Shown here piece by piece: positions 19,411 to 32,198 of a stretch of 64,000 nucleotides of DNA. Under the pieces are notes generated by a model. The model had not been told where the DNA came from and ran no database searches. It worked only from the letters and a program-made list of their open reading frames with translations. This DNA comes from Prostheceraeus crozeri (Eukaryota; Platyhelminthes; Polycladida; Euryleptidae): NCBI GenBank assembly GCA_907163375.1, contig CAJQUW010012947.1:43624-107623 (forward strand). The letters run 5' to 3'. Both the position numbers and the translations under genes were made by a program. Positions within the stretch are counted from its first letter, which is position 1; each line of letters starts with the position of its first letter.

Positions 19411-21595
19411 GTGTTTGCAGTTGAGTTTTAGAAATGAAAAATGCCTCAAAAGGATATGTGGGGCGTTGTCAACACTTGGCTACACAACTTTTCAAACAAG
19501 TTATCGCTAACCTTTGGTCATGAAGGTAAAACAACATTCTGTGAATGATCAATAATTTTCAACATTAGTAAGGTAAGCTGGCCTGTTACATTCAGTTGCA
19601 AAAGCATACAATAAAATCAGACGAATAAAAATAGAGAATGGATTCATAATCAAAGCATTACACAGCCCGGTCACTTTAAATGCAAGATAAGAAAAATCCC
19701 TTTAGAGACTTTCTTCACAATAATAAGGGAAACATGATGATTCCATTTCATATTGTCGGACAGAGAGCATCCCAGCAAATTCAGAGAGGACACTTGATAA
19801 ACAAAATTTGTATCGTGCAAATAAATATCTCCAGAAGTAAGTTAAGTTTATTGAGATATTCATTGCTCCATATTTGGATATGTCTGTACTCAAGTCATGC
19901 AAATTAATCTACTCAAAAAACATAAAAAAATTCAGACTGTAGATTATCATCGCTTTCGATACGCATAAGGTGCGAAATGCTCAAGTAATCACAATGTAAG
20001 CTTTAACTTACATAATGCAATGAAACATCCTATGATAAATCTTCTTTTGGATCGGTTTGGACAGAATTTCTTTGAGGCTTGACCACTCCTGCTTTCAACG
20101 TTCGTTATCTGCTCTCTTTTCTTTCAGACATTAATTTCATTTTACTCTTGTCTTGTATTAAGTAGTATTATTTTTAACGTATTTCTGTGATGAGGTCTTA
20201 GTCCTAGATATCTAGGTGTATCACTTGTGCATCTGACTTTTCATGAACGATTGTCATGTGTGTCATTCTGTATCAGAGAATTCATAACGTGATCATGTAT
20301 GCCGGTGGCATGTGAAATGCATCGGATGAGAGAAAATGAAATGTTTTCACGTTAAAACAGCCCATCTGATTTACCCCAGCTCCTACAACTGATAATTCAA
20401 TGATGCAGGGCTTATTCAAATAAATCTTCTCTTGCTAACATTATGTTAACCAGGATATGACTATTGCTATTACATTACGGATATGTCTCATTCATTTGAC
20501 CAAGTATTGCAATTATCGAAAAATGCTAGATTCCTCCTATCATTTTATTTTCTAAGTGAATTGAAATAAGAAGCGGCTTCCACAGTCCAGGAACGAGAAC
20601 AGCAAAGCACCATGAAGTGTTTCACATGAGATAGTCCTGGACGTTCTCCTTTGATGGATCTTTCGTACATTCCTACCACAGAGATGGATTCGTATGTTGC
20701 TTTACTCTACAGGTGACGCGATTCTATCTCAGCCATTGCATGCGATGGTAGTAACATGAGGAGATAGTCGTCGTCCCTTTGGCTTACGTGATTGGCCAAG
20801 CGCGCGCAATGCGTAACGAAAGTTGCACTACGGAAAAAAACAGCTGAATGTCTGCCAAGTCAATCGTACCTATCGTTGACTCAATGTTTCAAATTCATGT
20901 CTCAATTCATCAAATGAAAATATTATACACATTGTTCGACTCCTCACGATCCAAATTTACTGACTGTAAGTTCAATGCGGTGTCAATGATTTAGTTCGTC
21001 AGAATTCAGGCTTGAATTTGCATTACGCTCAGTGGAAAATGCATCTTTCTGCCCCTCGGGACTAGTTCTAAGCGTGACCATCAGTATTAGAAAATGTCAT
21101 CTCTAGACCAAACAACGCAGACAAAGTAATTTATCTCTGTGGTTCATACGCTGGCAGCCTTCACGCTGCCGATGGTCACGCGCCTGTGAACAGATAGGTC
21201 ACTAACGAGTCCATTGAATTCCTGGCCATCATAATTGAATGCCATTCACTCGCCAATGTCGAGATCCGCCTGAGTAATGAGGATTGTATCTGACAAGGTG
21301 AGCGCGCCCACTTTTTCTGTACCAGGGACACCACCCTTTGCTTATTATTGATTTCAGTTCGCCTGAATGCAATTGAGGTGAGCGCCAAAACGAAGAAATT
21401 GTACTCACCGCCATCCTCGAAATAATCCTGATATCCTAAGCCAACCAAACTCAGCTTATCGGACCATGAGTGACTTTATTGACGAGTGACGCAACCAAGT
21501 GGTTCCTTGTCAAAATGGTCATGGGACTCGGTTAAGATAAAACTGTCCGAACGGAAGGCCTCAAAATGAGAATAAAAACAGAAAGGCTATAAGAG
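19411..21595. other. Non-coding DNA, nothing firmly recognised
   Basis: A+T-rich sequence without transposon ends I can pair. At 21411-21470 the minus strand has a short protein-like stretch (SDKLSLVGLGYQDYFEDG) directly followed by a good donor, G|GTGAGTA. It might be an isolated exon of an unseen gene. No partner exon could be found, so I do not call it as a gene. Confidence 0.35.
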
Positions 21596-21599
21596 ACTT

Positions 21600-22360
21600 C
21601 GGTCTTCGCCAAGCTTTCATATGGAAAATCAGCAGCCTCAGACAATTCGTGGAGATATGCCGAATTAGGTGATATTAGGAAGAACGGTGTATATGAAGTT
21701 AAATGTCAACATTGCAACGTGTACATTGGGAGCACCATCCGACCCCTTCACACCAGAATTAAAGAACATTTGACGCAAAATACCTCGTCAATTTTCAAAC
21801 ATCTCCAAACATGCAACGCAGAACAACGCATTTCAGTTTCAATCATCACAGGTGACAGAGACAACGCAAATTTCAGACTGAGAGTCAAAGAAAAATACAG
21901 AAGCGCCGGCCTACCATTAACTCAAAGGAAACTGAAGACTATAAATCCTTCCTTTTTCTGTGATAAGTTCATTTTTCTTAAACTCATAACATCTTTTGGG
22001 CGCGATTCCTATTGTACCCGCCGGCGGCATTTGTGGCTTATTCCTCATCATTGTAGCTGGCTATGTTTCTCTGACTGATCACTATTCTTCGCGGTTTGCT
22101 AGAGAGTGCATGACTAGCTGACTTGATCTGGAAATTGAGCTGTGACAGCTGATGGCGGCTGCGATGGGAACACTGCGCCTTTGCAGTGTCATGATCCTTA
22201 CTTGTGTTGCCAAATAGGCCATGGACTTTCTAGAAAATTTGAAATTCATACGAACTAAGATCTTCTAAACCTTTGCTCCCCTGAAGCTGGCTCTGACAGC
22301 CGAAATGTTGGGTGAATATAGAAAAAAAATATATAATAATTAATAGCATATATTGCAGAT
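21600..22360 (+). mobile_element. Penelope-like GIY-YIG fragment with 3' terminal signature
   Basis: The plus strand gives KNGVYEVKCQHCNVYIGSTI, RPLHTRIKEHL, SSIFKHLQTCNA and ISVSIITGDRDNANFRLRVK. This is a clear GIY-YIG nuclease core: the GVYEV...VYIGS pair, the R and E of RPLHTRIKEH, and a following Cys helix. Downstream on the same strand, CCCTGAAGCTGGCTCTGACA followed by GCCGAAATGTTG (22277-22308) resembles the CTGA-stem-GAAA signature of Penelope termini and forms a GGCT/AGCC stem. An A-rich TATAATAATTAATAG run follows. The RT domain is missing. It is distinct in sequence from the 5.0-kb and 19-kb fragments. Confidence 0.7.
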
Positions 22361-23378
22361 TTGGCTCTCCTTCCATCATTATAATCAACTATGCTGCTAA
22401 AATTGAGCTTTATTCTACTATCTTAACTTTCATTCGAGGCATTCCTTGAGGCAATTAGTAAGTGTCATTCTGAGACGAGTGCCATTTTGACTTGACATCA
22501 AAGAAGCACATTCAGGGTGGTGAGCAGCGTCAAAGCTGTTACCACCTTCTATCATTTACATTCCTCAACAGAAACTTCATCTATACCGTGTACTTTCACG
22601 TCCACCGATGACTTCGATTTTCTTGCAAGCCAGTTTCATTTTTGCTATCATCTGCTCCTTCTAAATCTTCACTGTCATTTCAATTTCTGAATACAGGCGA
22701 GCACGGTATCTCGTACTCTTTGAACCTTCCACTTTAAGTCAAGCTTTCTATGGTAGCAATACATTGAAAGAACGTACTTCATTCTTATTGTTTTCAAAAT
22801 AACGTAAATTTGAGGCTAGATAGTAACTGAAAATATGAATAATATGTTTCCAACTAGCGTCGTCTTCCGAATTATGTCATATCCATTTTAGCAGTTCTGA
22901 TATTCTTAAGATAAAAATGAAGCTGATCTAAAAATGATACGTTACAGTGGCATTTAAAGCGTATGATTATAATTTATCTGCAGTGATATCGATGCACAGC
23001 GTTTTTCAAATTTTCCGTTGCATCAGTCATCGAACGAGAAGACAACTATGTCTTTAAAGTTTTTGCGACTGAATCTCGTGAGGCAGCAATATCGGTACTT
23101 CGGTACACAATCTCCTCAGCACATATGGAGTTAATTGAGGCAATATACAGGGTGCCCCAGAGAAAGCCTAAAATCTTACTTTATGTTTTGATGTTCTTTA
23201 TATAACAGGTCATCATTTTACGTTCTAAAGATCCTCATGTCTTGGTTGTGAAGACTGTTATCTTCTAGTGTCAATTAAAAAAGCTCCCAACCAAATTAAA
23301 TGCGTCGATTACCATAACTAGCTTGTCAATCCTCGAATAGCTTGTCAGCCGTGCTATTCGCTCATCGTTGGACATACT
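22361..23378. other. Non-coding DNA with one unpaired mariner-like terminus
   Basis: No genes are visible. TA-CAGGGTGCCCCAGAGAAAG at about 23148 looks like a Tc1/mariner-type inverted-repeat end next to TA. I find no matching second end in the window. A similar single end (TACAGGGTGCGGCAGAAAAA on the minus strand) lies at about 14894-14913. Confidence 0.3.
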
Positions 23379-23853
23379 GGGGATGTTCAACAACTAAAAT
23401 TCTGTCGACAGAAAATTAAACCGATTTAATGCTCTGCCAGGAGAATAATAGACCGATTTAGTATTCTGCCAGCAGACTATTCACTCGACTTAATGTAATA
23501 TACAAAAGTTAATAGCAAAACCGACTAAACATTCGGCCGGTTTCGGTATCATGCCGCCGTTCATTAAGTCAGCTTCATGTAATGCTTCAGTTTATAGATT
23601 TGCAATCAGCAGGTTAGTGAAATTTCGACGGGCTGTCATTAAATATCACTTTTTAACACACTAATGGCGACTCGCCTAAATTGGTGCGCCTGGAATAATT
23701 AATAAATGCTGCTTTTTGCCAACACGATGTAAATAGAATAATTAGATATTGAGTTCCATACTCAGTTGAAAAATTGGGACATACCTGAATCGCCGCCAAA
23801 AAAGACAGACTCGGTTTAATTTTCTGCGGGCAGAGTTTTGGTTATTGAACACC
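23379..23853. mobile_element. MITE of 475 bp with GGGG(A/T)GTTCAA inverted ends
   Basis: The left end GGGGATGTTCAACAACTAAA and the reverse complement of the right end (GGGGTGTTCAATAACCAAAA) are inverted repeats of about 45 bp. Both are followed by TCTG(C/T)C...CAGAAAATTAAACCG. Several diverged copies of 'CCGATTTA(A/G)T...CTGCCAG(C/G)AGA' occur inside. G-rich ends of this sort are seen in PIF/Harbinger elements, but I find no clear 3-bp duplication, so the superfamily stays open. No ORF. Confidence 0.65.
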
Positions 23854-26240
23854 CCATTGATTGAGCTCTAACATTTAACAGTGATTTGTGAATTACGATC
23901 GACATTTCAGTTTTTCATGTCACAACTTAGTGACGTTCAACAATGAGTGATGGTGGTTTTCAAGACTGAGCAGTGAACATCCAACTTGGAACTACAAAAT
24001 GTTCCGACGTCTTACCACAATCTTTCGATCAAATCTCTCAACGATTAAAGAAAGAAGAAGATGCTGCTAGAAAATAAAGATGGGGTTCCAGAACTTCTGT
24101 GACGCATGTAGGTTCCTTCCGATGATGTATGGAGAAACTCTCCGAGATTCTGTGGTTGCTCTGGCAGTCAAGTACTCCAACTGTCCGGAAAGTAAACATT
24201 GTAGCCTACGGAAAAATGCAAGGAAACTATGCATTGTTGCTGCTTTTCGTCATTATCGCGTAGAAATTCGTCCCTTGACGTTGAATGACATAAATTAAAC
24301 GATGGAAAGGCGTCACTCGGTTTGGCAACAGGAAGGAGTGCTTGCACAGATGGGTAGAACTGGAGGGGAAAAGAAAAACATCGATCACCTTCAACGTGAA
24401 TTTTGTGTTATATTTATATTCTGAAACTCACTCTGGAATATTAACAGAAATCAGACGACAATGAGCAAATAAATGCATTATTGAAATTTTGGGACTTTTT
24501 CTGGGACATGGCACCTGCATATCAAGCTGATATAATGTGACGGTTATGCTCTCGTTAACTGTGAAAGAATATATGACATTCGTCGCTAGTAGGTTTATGT
24601 CTTGATATGAATTCTTCAATCTACAAATTTCTTATCTGAATTCATTGATGTTTAGGTGTTCATCACAAGAGGTAAACGTCATGCCATGGCTAAATTCCTT
24701 TGACATAAAATTCGGCCACGACAGTTTGTTGAGAAAGAAACGATATTCGATGCCAACCAATGATGCTATAAAGCTTCATTCGTCAATTTTAATTCAGTAT
24801 GAAATTAAATACAGAAATACTATCAAGCAAAGCGAGAAACTTTTATTAAAGAATTTCTGCATAAAGCTCCTCTTCTCTACATGGTCACAGTCTTTAACAT
24901 CGGCCTATGATTTGGTAACACGCTATTAACTATTTGTTAGCTTTGTTAATGCACTTTGTCAGATTGCATATTTAAAAAGCATTGAACAGGTTGTCGCAGA
25001 TTGGTTTCTCTGTCTTTAGTGAAAGTTGTATACAACGATGGAAAATGGTGTGCTAGTTCATGATGTTAAATCTGATCGTGTCTGTTTAATAAATGAGTTG
25101 TGCAACGACTGTATTTGAACTTGAATTCAACATCAAAATGATCCAGAACATCCAGAACAACGTCTACTTTTGCGCTTCGATTGGTGTTATAATAACAACA
25201 CAAGCATCGCATGAATCGGGGTGGATGCATCACATTCTTCCTAGAACTTCATGGTGCTTTTCTTCAAAACATTCACTTATTTCATCGAACTATACACAGG
25301 GTTCCGCCCACCCCCCCTTTGAAAAATATAATTCACATGGTTTTCCCGGATATCATGATAGAAGTCGAGAAATACGTATCAGCCGTCCAGAAATTTGGAT
25401 GATAACTATACTTCTATTAATCGATTAAATACATTGGGTAAATTCAAATTATCGTCAGTCAATTTAGTTAATTATTGCAATTAAATTTTTGCCATTCAGT
25501 AAATTTTGATAATTCTTACTATCGGAAATTGAAATTTATTTATCATATGAATGTTTGATATATTATAATTGTGATAGACAATTTCATCTATTTTCCTCAC
25601 GACTATATGGAAGGCAATGACATAGTAAAAATCGTCTGTTTGTGACAATGAACAAAACAAATGAGTATTCTAACAGCCACATCAATTGAGAAAAAATCTT
25701 ATATATACATATAATTACGAATTCCATGTGGAAAAATGATATATTCTTTATAGCAATATCTATAATTACTCAATATTGAGAAATGCAAGCGGTTAAAACA
25801 AGGAGCGGTATGAAGAAATATTCTCAATAAAAAGTTGAAATCATCCTTCGTTTTTCGGATTTGGCTTTATCTTCAGCTTTGGATTTTTCCGATTCTGAGG
25901 GTTTCACATATTGCTTTCACGACAAATGTAAAATTGAACGAGTTCTTTTGTAATTACAAAATGCTCATAGTTGCCAAATTGGCAAATCGAGAAGATTTAG
26001 AGTTATCATGAGTATTAGAATTGAATGGAAGGTGCTAGGAAAAATTCTAAACATAGCAATTTCGTCACCTCAAGATGCGCCTACAACTGGATTATTTGCC
26101 GGTAATTTCTCCCAATACACAAACAGAAGCTTAAACCTTGAGGCTTATGAAAGTAGGATAATGTAGCAAGAACAGCCTTCAATGATAGGAGAATCTATAA
26201 TTTCATGACTGTTGTCAATTGGCATTTTAAGTTTAAATTA
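23854..26240. other. A+T-rich DNA, nothing recognised
   Basis: No gene, RNA or paired repeat could be supported in this stretch. Short open frames are present but have low-complexity or random composition. Confidence 0.4.
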
Positions 26241-26243
26241 CTT

Positions 26244-26590
26244 ACCACAAGCGATGAATGCCTCTTCATAAGTGAATTTTTCAAGTCGTCATCACGGGAG
26301 TCTAGCAGAGTTCACGATTTATCACCCAAAACCTCTCCATTTTTCTTCAAAAGATTTAGAGGCAAGACTGTGGATACGAGATGGTGGCTGCCATCATGAA
26401 TTGCTTCAGGCTTAGAAAGACAACTGATAGCCCATTTGGACAGTTTGATCTGTTCGTCGTGAAATATGTGAACCAATGGCTCCTTCTTCCGGAAAAAATA
26501 CATAGGTAGTTCTTCAAGATAGGTAACAAGGCATCGAAAAAGTACAAATTCAGGCGAGTCAATTGAATAATGAAGAATTAGAAAGTAATG
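26244..26590 (-). pseudogene. Fragment of a hAT-like transposase-derived protein
   Basis: The minus strand reads DSPEFVLFRCLVTYLEELPM, then YFFRKKEPLVHIFHDEQIKL and SKWAISCLSKPEAI. This resembles a segment in a large invertebrate family of hAT-like proteins (L..F...FQ...P..PFLH.D.......LM.RF.KPE). The match is recalled, not searched. The frame ends in TGA at about 26309. A plausible donor CTTGTG|GTAAGT lies at 26245, but the sequence between stop and donor is in another frame. It may be a decayed copy of the same family as 31840-32198. Confidence 0.4.
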
Positions 26591-29528
26591 ATTACTCTCC
26601 CTTCTCTAGCATAATCTACCATTATCGACTGCAAAGGGACGCTTTCATTTCAAAAATTCGATGATTTTCCGGTTGACATTTTTCTGTTATATTCCATTTT
26701 GCGTGAGACGTTAGGAGCATGATCTTGTGCAGATAGAAATGAATAGCAAAAATCACATGCACATCAAGAAGTTCAATAAAATGAGCACTTGACCCCGAAA
26801 ACCTGACAGCTCTTCTAAAATCGACCAAAATCGACCCAAAAAGCCAGAAAATTCTTATGCCTGCGCCCGTCATCGATGACTGGAAGGACCACAGCTGGAC
26901 TGGCATCGACCAGTGGCTGTTGCTAACAAAGTGCTCGACACACAGCTGCTGCCACGTAGAGATGCAGTGACAGCGACCCAACTCCTGACAGGTTGCTCTG
27001 TGCCACTCGCCAGTATCCGCAATCTTTCTGAATATAATTTTTGTCTGAGACTTGCCCCTTCTATAGACGTCGTTTAGTTGCAACCGATTTGTTGGTTCGC
27101 TGCCAGGACCGCAATTTTTTTGGAAAATTGAATGTGCTCGTACTCGTACATATTTGAAACATAAAAATACAAATGCAAATTTTTGCTAAATTGAGTTAGA
27201 CAAGGGACATGTGGTTACCTTAGCTTAAAAGTATTAATTATGGGGCAAGTTGATGACCGACATTGTATTGTGTCATGCTTGTGGCCAAAAAAGAAATTTA
27301 GCAAACTCAGTTGCGTAAACATAGCCGCTTTCCGAAGAATCGAAGTCGAAGAGTTTGTATGAAGACATTCCATGGCAACTGGAGGATCTAGTTGTGCATC
27401 ACTGAATAGTAACAATGGGACTTTCTAATGTAAAATCACAGCTTCTCAAATCAATATTAACTTCGCTATATACTGACTTACTCAGACATTTATTGCTTAA
27501 TCCTACTTTGAGATGCTTCAAAACCCCAAATATCATTATGTTAGGCTACCCTGTATTTCCTTCTTCTTGGCATGATGAAACGTACATTTTCAAGAAAGTG
27601 GCTATTGTTGCCACTGGACTGGTAAAAATAAAACACCCACAGGATGCCGTAAATACTTATTTACATGGAGCTTGGCATGAAGGGTAGTGATGCTGCCGTG
27701 ATTTCTGGAGAAAATCCATTGGGAAAAGCTGGTCTCCCCAACGAAGAACGGGTAATGGACGTAAGGCGAAAAGGTAATGCAAGTAAATGTACCAATAATC
27801 TTTAAGAATTCTTCATAAGTAAATGCCACCATTGAACTCTGTCTCGGAATTTTGATTATATAAATGGCTCAATAAGCGCACAGAAGAAATTCGAATGATT
27901 AATTCGAGTCTAATGATGATTCAAGAACTTGAACAACCTCAGGTCGTGACCGGTTTTGATTTCGATTGCAGGTTGATACATAATTCCGGAAATTTAAATG
28001 TACCAATCAACCTTGTGATGGCAAGGACATCTTCGAGCTATTTGTGTCTGGAGAAAGGGGTAGGAAGTTTGATCCTTAAATTGCCTTGATTTTCATCGTG
28101 AGCGCAGTTTTTATTTGCGAAGGCGAATTCTGAAATGCCAGCTTGAGTGTTATCAAAGAAGTCATAAGCTGATCTTAGATGCGATCTGAAATTCCATTCA
28201 ATTGCAGACTGATATGCTATACATAAACCATGTAATTACGTGAAACGAACGAGAATCTATATGTATCATCAATACTCATTGCAAAACTTTAAATACCATG
28301 ATCACCTAAAAACAGTGTTACGTGAAGGATGAAACCGGTGAAAGAAAAAAGAAATGCTGGAAAAAATTGAAAACGTCATGCTATTTGTTTACATTTCATG
28401 TAAGTTCCTTAGTTAAATTCATCCCTCTTTGAAATTGAATAGACTTCTCATGAAACATCAAATTGAAGGTTAATAGAAGTGTACTTACATCCTGACGATT
28501 AAACTAATAATCCTTAGTACTGACTATTGAACATTGATGCCCGTTCGGTTCTTTGGTCCTTCTTTTGCACCCCAACTCAGCCAGGCCCTACGCATATACT
28601 GAACCATTTGCCTACAAACAAATGCATTTTGTGAATTGGACCAGTTTCACACGCACGCGTGATGAGTTACGCTGTTGAAGGCTATTCAGGTCATTACGCT
28701 ATTCATTCAATGGTGAAGGCTAGCCTCTGTCAGTATAGAGATTACAGAATTTGATTTACTGACAGATTGATATACAATACATTCAAGTACTGCGGGTGAA
28801 AATACGCATCAAAAAAGCAAAATCACCTTTTTAGCGGAGTTTCCTTCCAAAAATAAATGTTGTGGGTAATAAATATGTTTTATATCTTTTCATCCGAACA
28901 AATCGCGTTCGCTTATGTTTATCACCACTCTACACTTACGTTAAAGAGAACCACTCTAGAAAAAAGTGTTCAGTTCTGACTTGCCACGCCTAAAAGCTGA
29001 GATACCGAAATGCATGAAAACATCATGGGTTCCAGAAGCTAAGAGATCATTCAAAAAATACCCAATTGTTCGAGAAATTCATTTCGACTATGTGTGCTCA
29101 TTTCCACTGTGCATTTTCACAAATTGTGATTAATAGTGTGCCACCTCCCATTATCTCAGCCTTGTCAATAACATGGAAACCTTCGTGTGAACATAAATAC
29201 ATTTTTCGCAACTTTAAAAATTCCCAAATAAATACCAAACTTTTCTTGACGGATTTAAACAGATAGATTTTTCAATGCGATGCTTTGTGTGGGTGAGCTA
29301 GGATGTTTAGGAGATGTCTATTGATGATAATGTGGAGTGAATAGAATACACATATGTTGCAGCTAAGGGGATGTAGAGTCTAGGGTTTTTTGCTTGTATC
29401 GGGTACAACAGATTTCTCCTCCTTTTTTTCACCTGTAGACATCCTCTCATGATGTCGTCATCTATGTGTAGGCGGGATATCACCTCCATGCTGAATCTAA
29501 ATTTCCCACAAAGGGCGAATAAGATGCC
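26591..29528. other. Non-coding DNA, nothing firmly recognised
   Basis: Several open frames of 60-150 codons occur on both strands (the longest is 26622-27083 minus), but none has a motif or composition I can link to a protein. No paired terminal repeats or tandem repeats were found. Confidence 0.35.
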
Positions 29529-29531
29529 TTA

Positions 29532-30307
29532 AGGGGGTGTCACACGGGCAAACTTATCGTCCGATAAGTTTGCCAATGAGTTTGCTAGGGGTGTCACACG
29601 AGCAAACTTGTTGGCAAACCTATCGTAAGTTTGCTGAAACCGACGATCTAACTACGTTAGACTATGTTTCATCAAACTTGCTCCATTTCTGGTCGCTGAT
29701 TGGACTGACGCTTATCATTGACATGACGATAATGGTGACGTGTCAGGGTCGAATGATACGGGAAATCCATTTGTGTGTTCGCTGTCTTTGTAGTTTAATA
29801 AATCTGTACTGAATCACGGACGAGGAAGAGATAGATAGAGTGCATTAAGACTCACACCCTGATACGGTCTGAAGCCATTTTCCTTCTCAATAGCATTTGC
29901 TAGCTATGCTATCAATAGCATCCTATCTCTGGTAACTCTTCTGCGATGTACGTGTACGTTGTGTGGTTGTGGTGGCTAAACAAAGACAAATGGCTATTGA
30001 GGCCACTCAATTGTTTCTTTCGGAACGAAGAATGGACGTACCACTTATTAACACACTTAACTTCAAAGTGGAGTCCACAGTTCGTCTGATCAACAGCATT
30101 TGCTCTGACTTTCCCATGTATTTCACAAAGCAAGGAAAATTGCGTATTTTGTAGAGTTACATCATCGATTGAAATTTGCCTCTCAAGTTTTGCTCGTGTG
30201 ACAGGGTTATTTTCATCAAACTTTTATTTAGTTTCCCCCTCACCTCATAGTGTGCAAACTTATCGGCGAACTTATCGGACGATAAATTTGCCCGTGTGAC
30301 ACCCCCT
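29532..30307. mobile_element. PIF/Harbinger-like MITE, 776 bp, with TTA duplication
   Basis: The left end AGGGGGTGTCACACGGGCAA is matched by its complement at the right (GCCCGTGTGACACCCCCT). The terminal inverted repeat extends about 43 bp, to TTATCGTCCGATAAGTTTGC on the left. TTA flanks both ends (29529-29531 and 30308-30310), the 3-bp TWA target duplication of PIF/Harbinger elements. Within the left end the terminal motif is repeated (GGGGTGTCACACGAGCAAAC at 29589). No transposase frame is visible, so it is non-autonomous. The high terminal identity suggests fairly recent activity. Confidence 0.85.
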
Positions 30308-30402
30308 TTAGAAATCATCTCATTGTTTTGATACTTCAAATAAAAAACGCCAATCTAACATTTTGAAATTTCTTGGAATTATAAATCCTTTTTTTTTACT
30401 GT

Positions 30403-30475
30403 TTAACCCTCAGAGATGTATGCAACTTCTTCAACGCGTTGAATCTTCGCATTCAATTCTTCGTATTCGTATTCG
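30403..30475 (+). repeat. TTAACCCTCAGAG-ended repeat, left end
   Basis: TTAACCCTCAGAGATGTATG followed by CAACTTCTTCAACGCGTTGA matches the reverse complement of about 57500-57567 (...CAACGCGTTGAGAAAGTTGC...CCCTCAGAGC). TTAACCC starts are typical of piggyBac-type MITEs, where TTAA is the target site. The other end of this copy was not found. Confidence 0.35.
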
Positions 30476-31839
30476 TCCATCTTTTAGCCAATGAAAATAT
30501 TCTTGATGTCAGATCCCCTATTTATTTCATCCATCATCTTTGACGACTTCAATATGTTATGAATATCTTGAACAAAGTTATAGCATGACTATAACTATAA
30601 ACCGCATAATGCGACTGTTGAGCTTGCGAATGTTGCAACTTCCGATGACATAAACATTGTAGTTTTGAGGTGTTGCTCTGTTTCTTCTTGCTCTAGGCTA
30701 TTTAAGTGACCTAGCTAATTAGCAAAATCTCATTGTTCTATCTACTGCAGCTTGTATTTGTTACCACCTGTCTTTTTTTATTTGTTTATGAGGCAAGCGG
30801 TATCACAGGCTCATCTGGTGCAGTTACTGCACTTAACTAGAGCTAGAGTTTTGTCCATGATTCATCTCGAAACACCTCACCATAACTTAACGTTAGTTTA
30901 ACGGTTTAGCATTAGACGAGCGGATATCTAGTTAGCCGAATCGCTGAAGTTCCGGATGCAGATGAACGTGACAGCTGATGTATGAATTTGCTTTTAAGAC
31001 ACTAAAATCATTATCGAATTTTGCCTGTAGTACACCTTTAATTCATGAAATCTTTCGGTAAATTGAAGAAAATAGTCCTGTGTGCGCTAGCAAAAAACCG
31101 CACATGACATAGAACTGTACACAATCGAACATCAGAAAATACGCCTACCTTCACCTCTAAACTCAAATTGAAGCTGCCATACCATCAGTGTACGTTGTGG
31201 ATGATAGCCTTGCATCCTCTCTGGTATGGCTTGCCTGAATGGTACCTAAAAAGCTTACAGATACTTCGTACTTTCTGCATGCGTCAGCGAAAATGCGAGC
31301 TATGCAGTTTCACTGCGCTTTTTTATTTCAAGGGGAAATGGAACCACATCTCGAACAAACGGTGGCATCCTTTTTATTCAACAACTTCATTGAATTCAGC
31401 AGATGAATATAGCGCCCATCTCGGCATGACAGTCACTGGTTTTGTATTATTCAACAAACATCCGAGGTTTGTGCGCGATTAAATGAGAACATGGTGTCTA
31501 CAAAGTCCTAAAATTCGAAACCGGTCGAAAAGTTCTAAATGTCATCAATCGTCATTCTTAGTTAGCTGTTCCGCTTTTTGTCCGAAGCTGCGTCCCAATC
31601 CTCTCTGCTGGTCGGAAAAAGCTGCTTTTTCCGTTCCGAATGTGTATACTCAGCCGAGGAGGTCTGGATCCCCGGCATTAGGACTGGCGCTTCATTTTCT
31701 CATCCTCCTCCTGCCGTTGCTTTGCGCTTGACCCGGTGGATCGGTCCGAACCTGTCTCAATGGGCGATTTGTCTCTGGAGATTGTTCGGAGGTCAGATCT
31801 CCCACGTTTGTGCGTTTATATGTAGTATATGGCTGATTA
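30476..31839. other. Non-coding DNA, nothing recognised
   Basis: Open frames at 31168-31482 and 31483-31868 have no recognisable motif. No tandem or inverted repeat was seen. Confidence 0.35.
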
Positions 31840-32198
31840 GGACTAAGATGACACGGTCTGAAATATGAAATGCAATGTGACTCATGTAAATACATCGCGG
31901 ACAAATATATGTTCACAGCAGGTTTTGGATTAAAGACAGGTAGATGACCAGATACTGGAAGCTGACTTCTAAATTTCTCGGACATGCTGCTACATCAGAG
32001 TTTCACCAAGCTCTCGGGGGAGCTGTCAATGACCTGGATAATTCTAAACTCCTGAAGGTGGTAATGGATTTTCTAAATGTCAATATCGCAACACATCATC
32101 TGTTGAAGAATCTCGTGAACATGATGATACACAAATTTTGGACATTGGAAGTTGCTCCCTACACATCGACGATGGACAAATATATTTTAAAAAAATGA
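31840..32198 (+). pseudogene. Fragment of a hAT-like transposase-derived protein
   Basis: The plus strand gives MTRYWKLTSKFLGHAATSEF, then LDNSKLLKVVMDFLNVNIAT and HHLLKNLVNMMIH. This follows the pattern of a common invertebrate hAT-like family: (V/M).RYW.S.FLGHATA..F......L....LL.VSMDGPNVN......L. The usual MDGPNVN is changed to MDFLNVN. A stop lies just before the MTRYW start (at 31941), with FWIKDR upstream in frame, which also fits the family. It is a short, decayed piece ending immediately before the LINE at 32.3 kb. Confidence 0.5.

Noticed and set aside
26622-27083. A 153-codon protein on the minus strand
   Set aside because: No motif, no sensible start context and no splice partners. 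Composition is near random.
31483-31868. Two overlapping plus-strand frames as a gene
   Set aside because: Neither has a recognisable domain. Both are explained as chance open stretches in a less A+T-rich patch.
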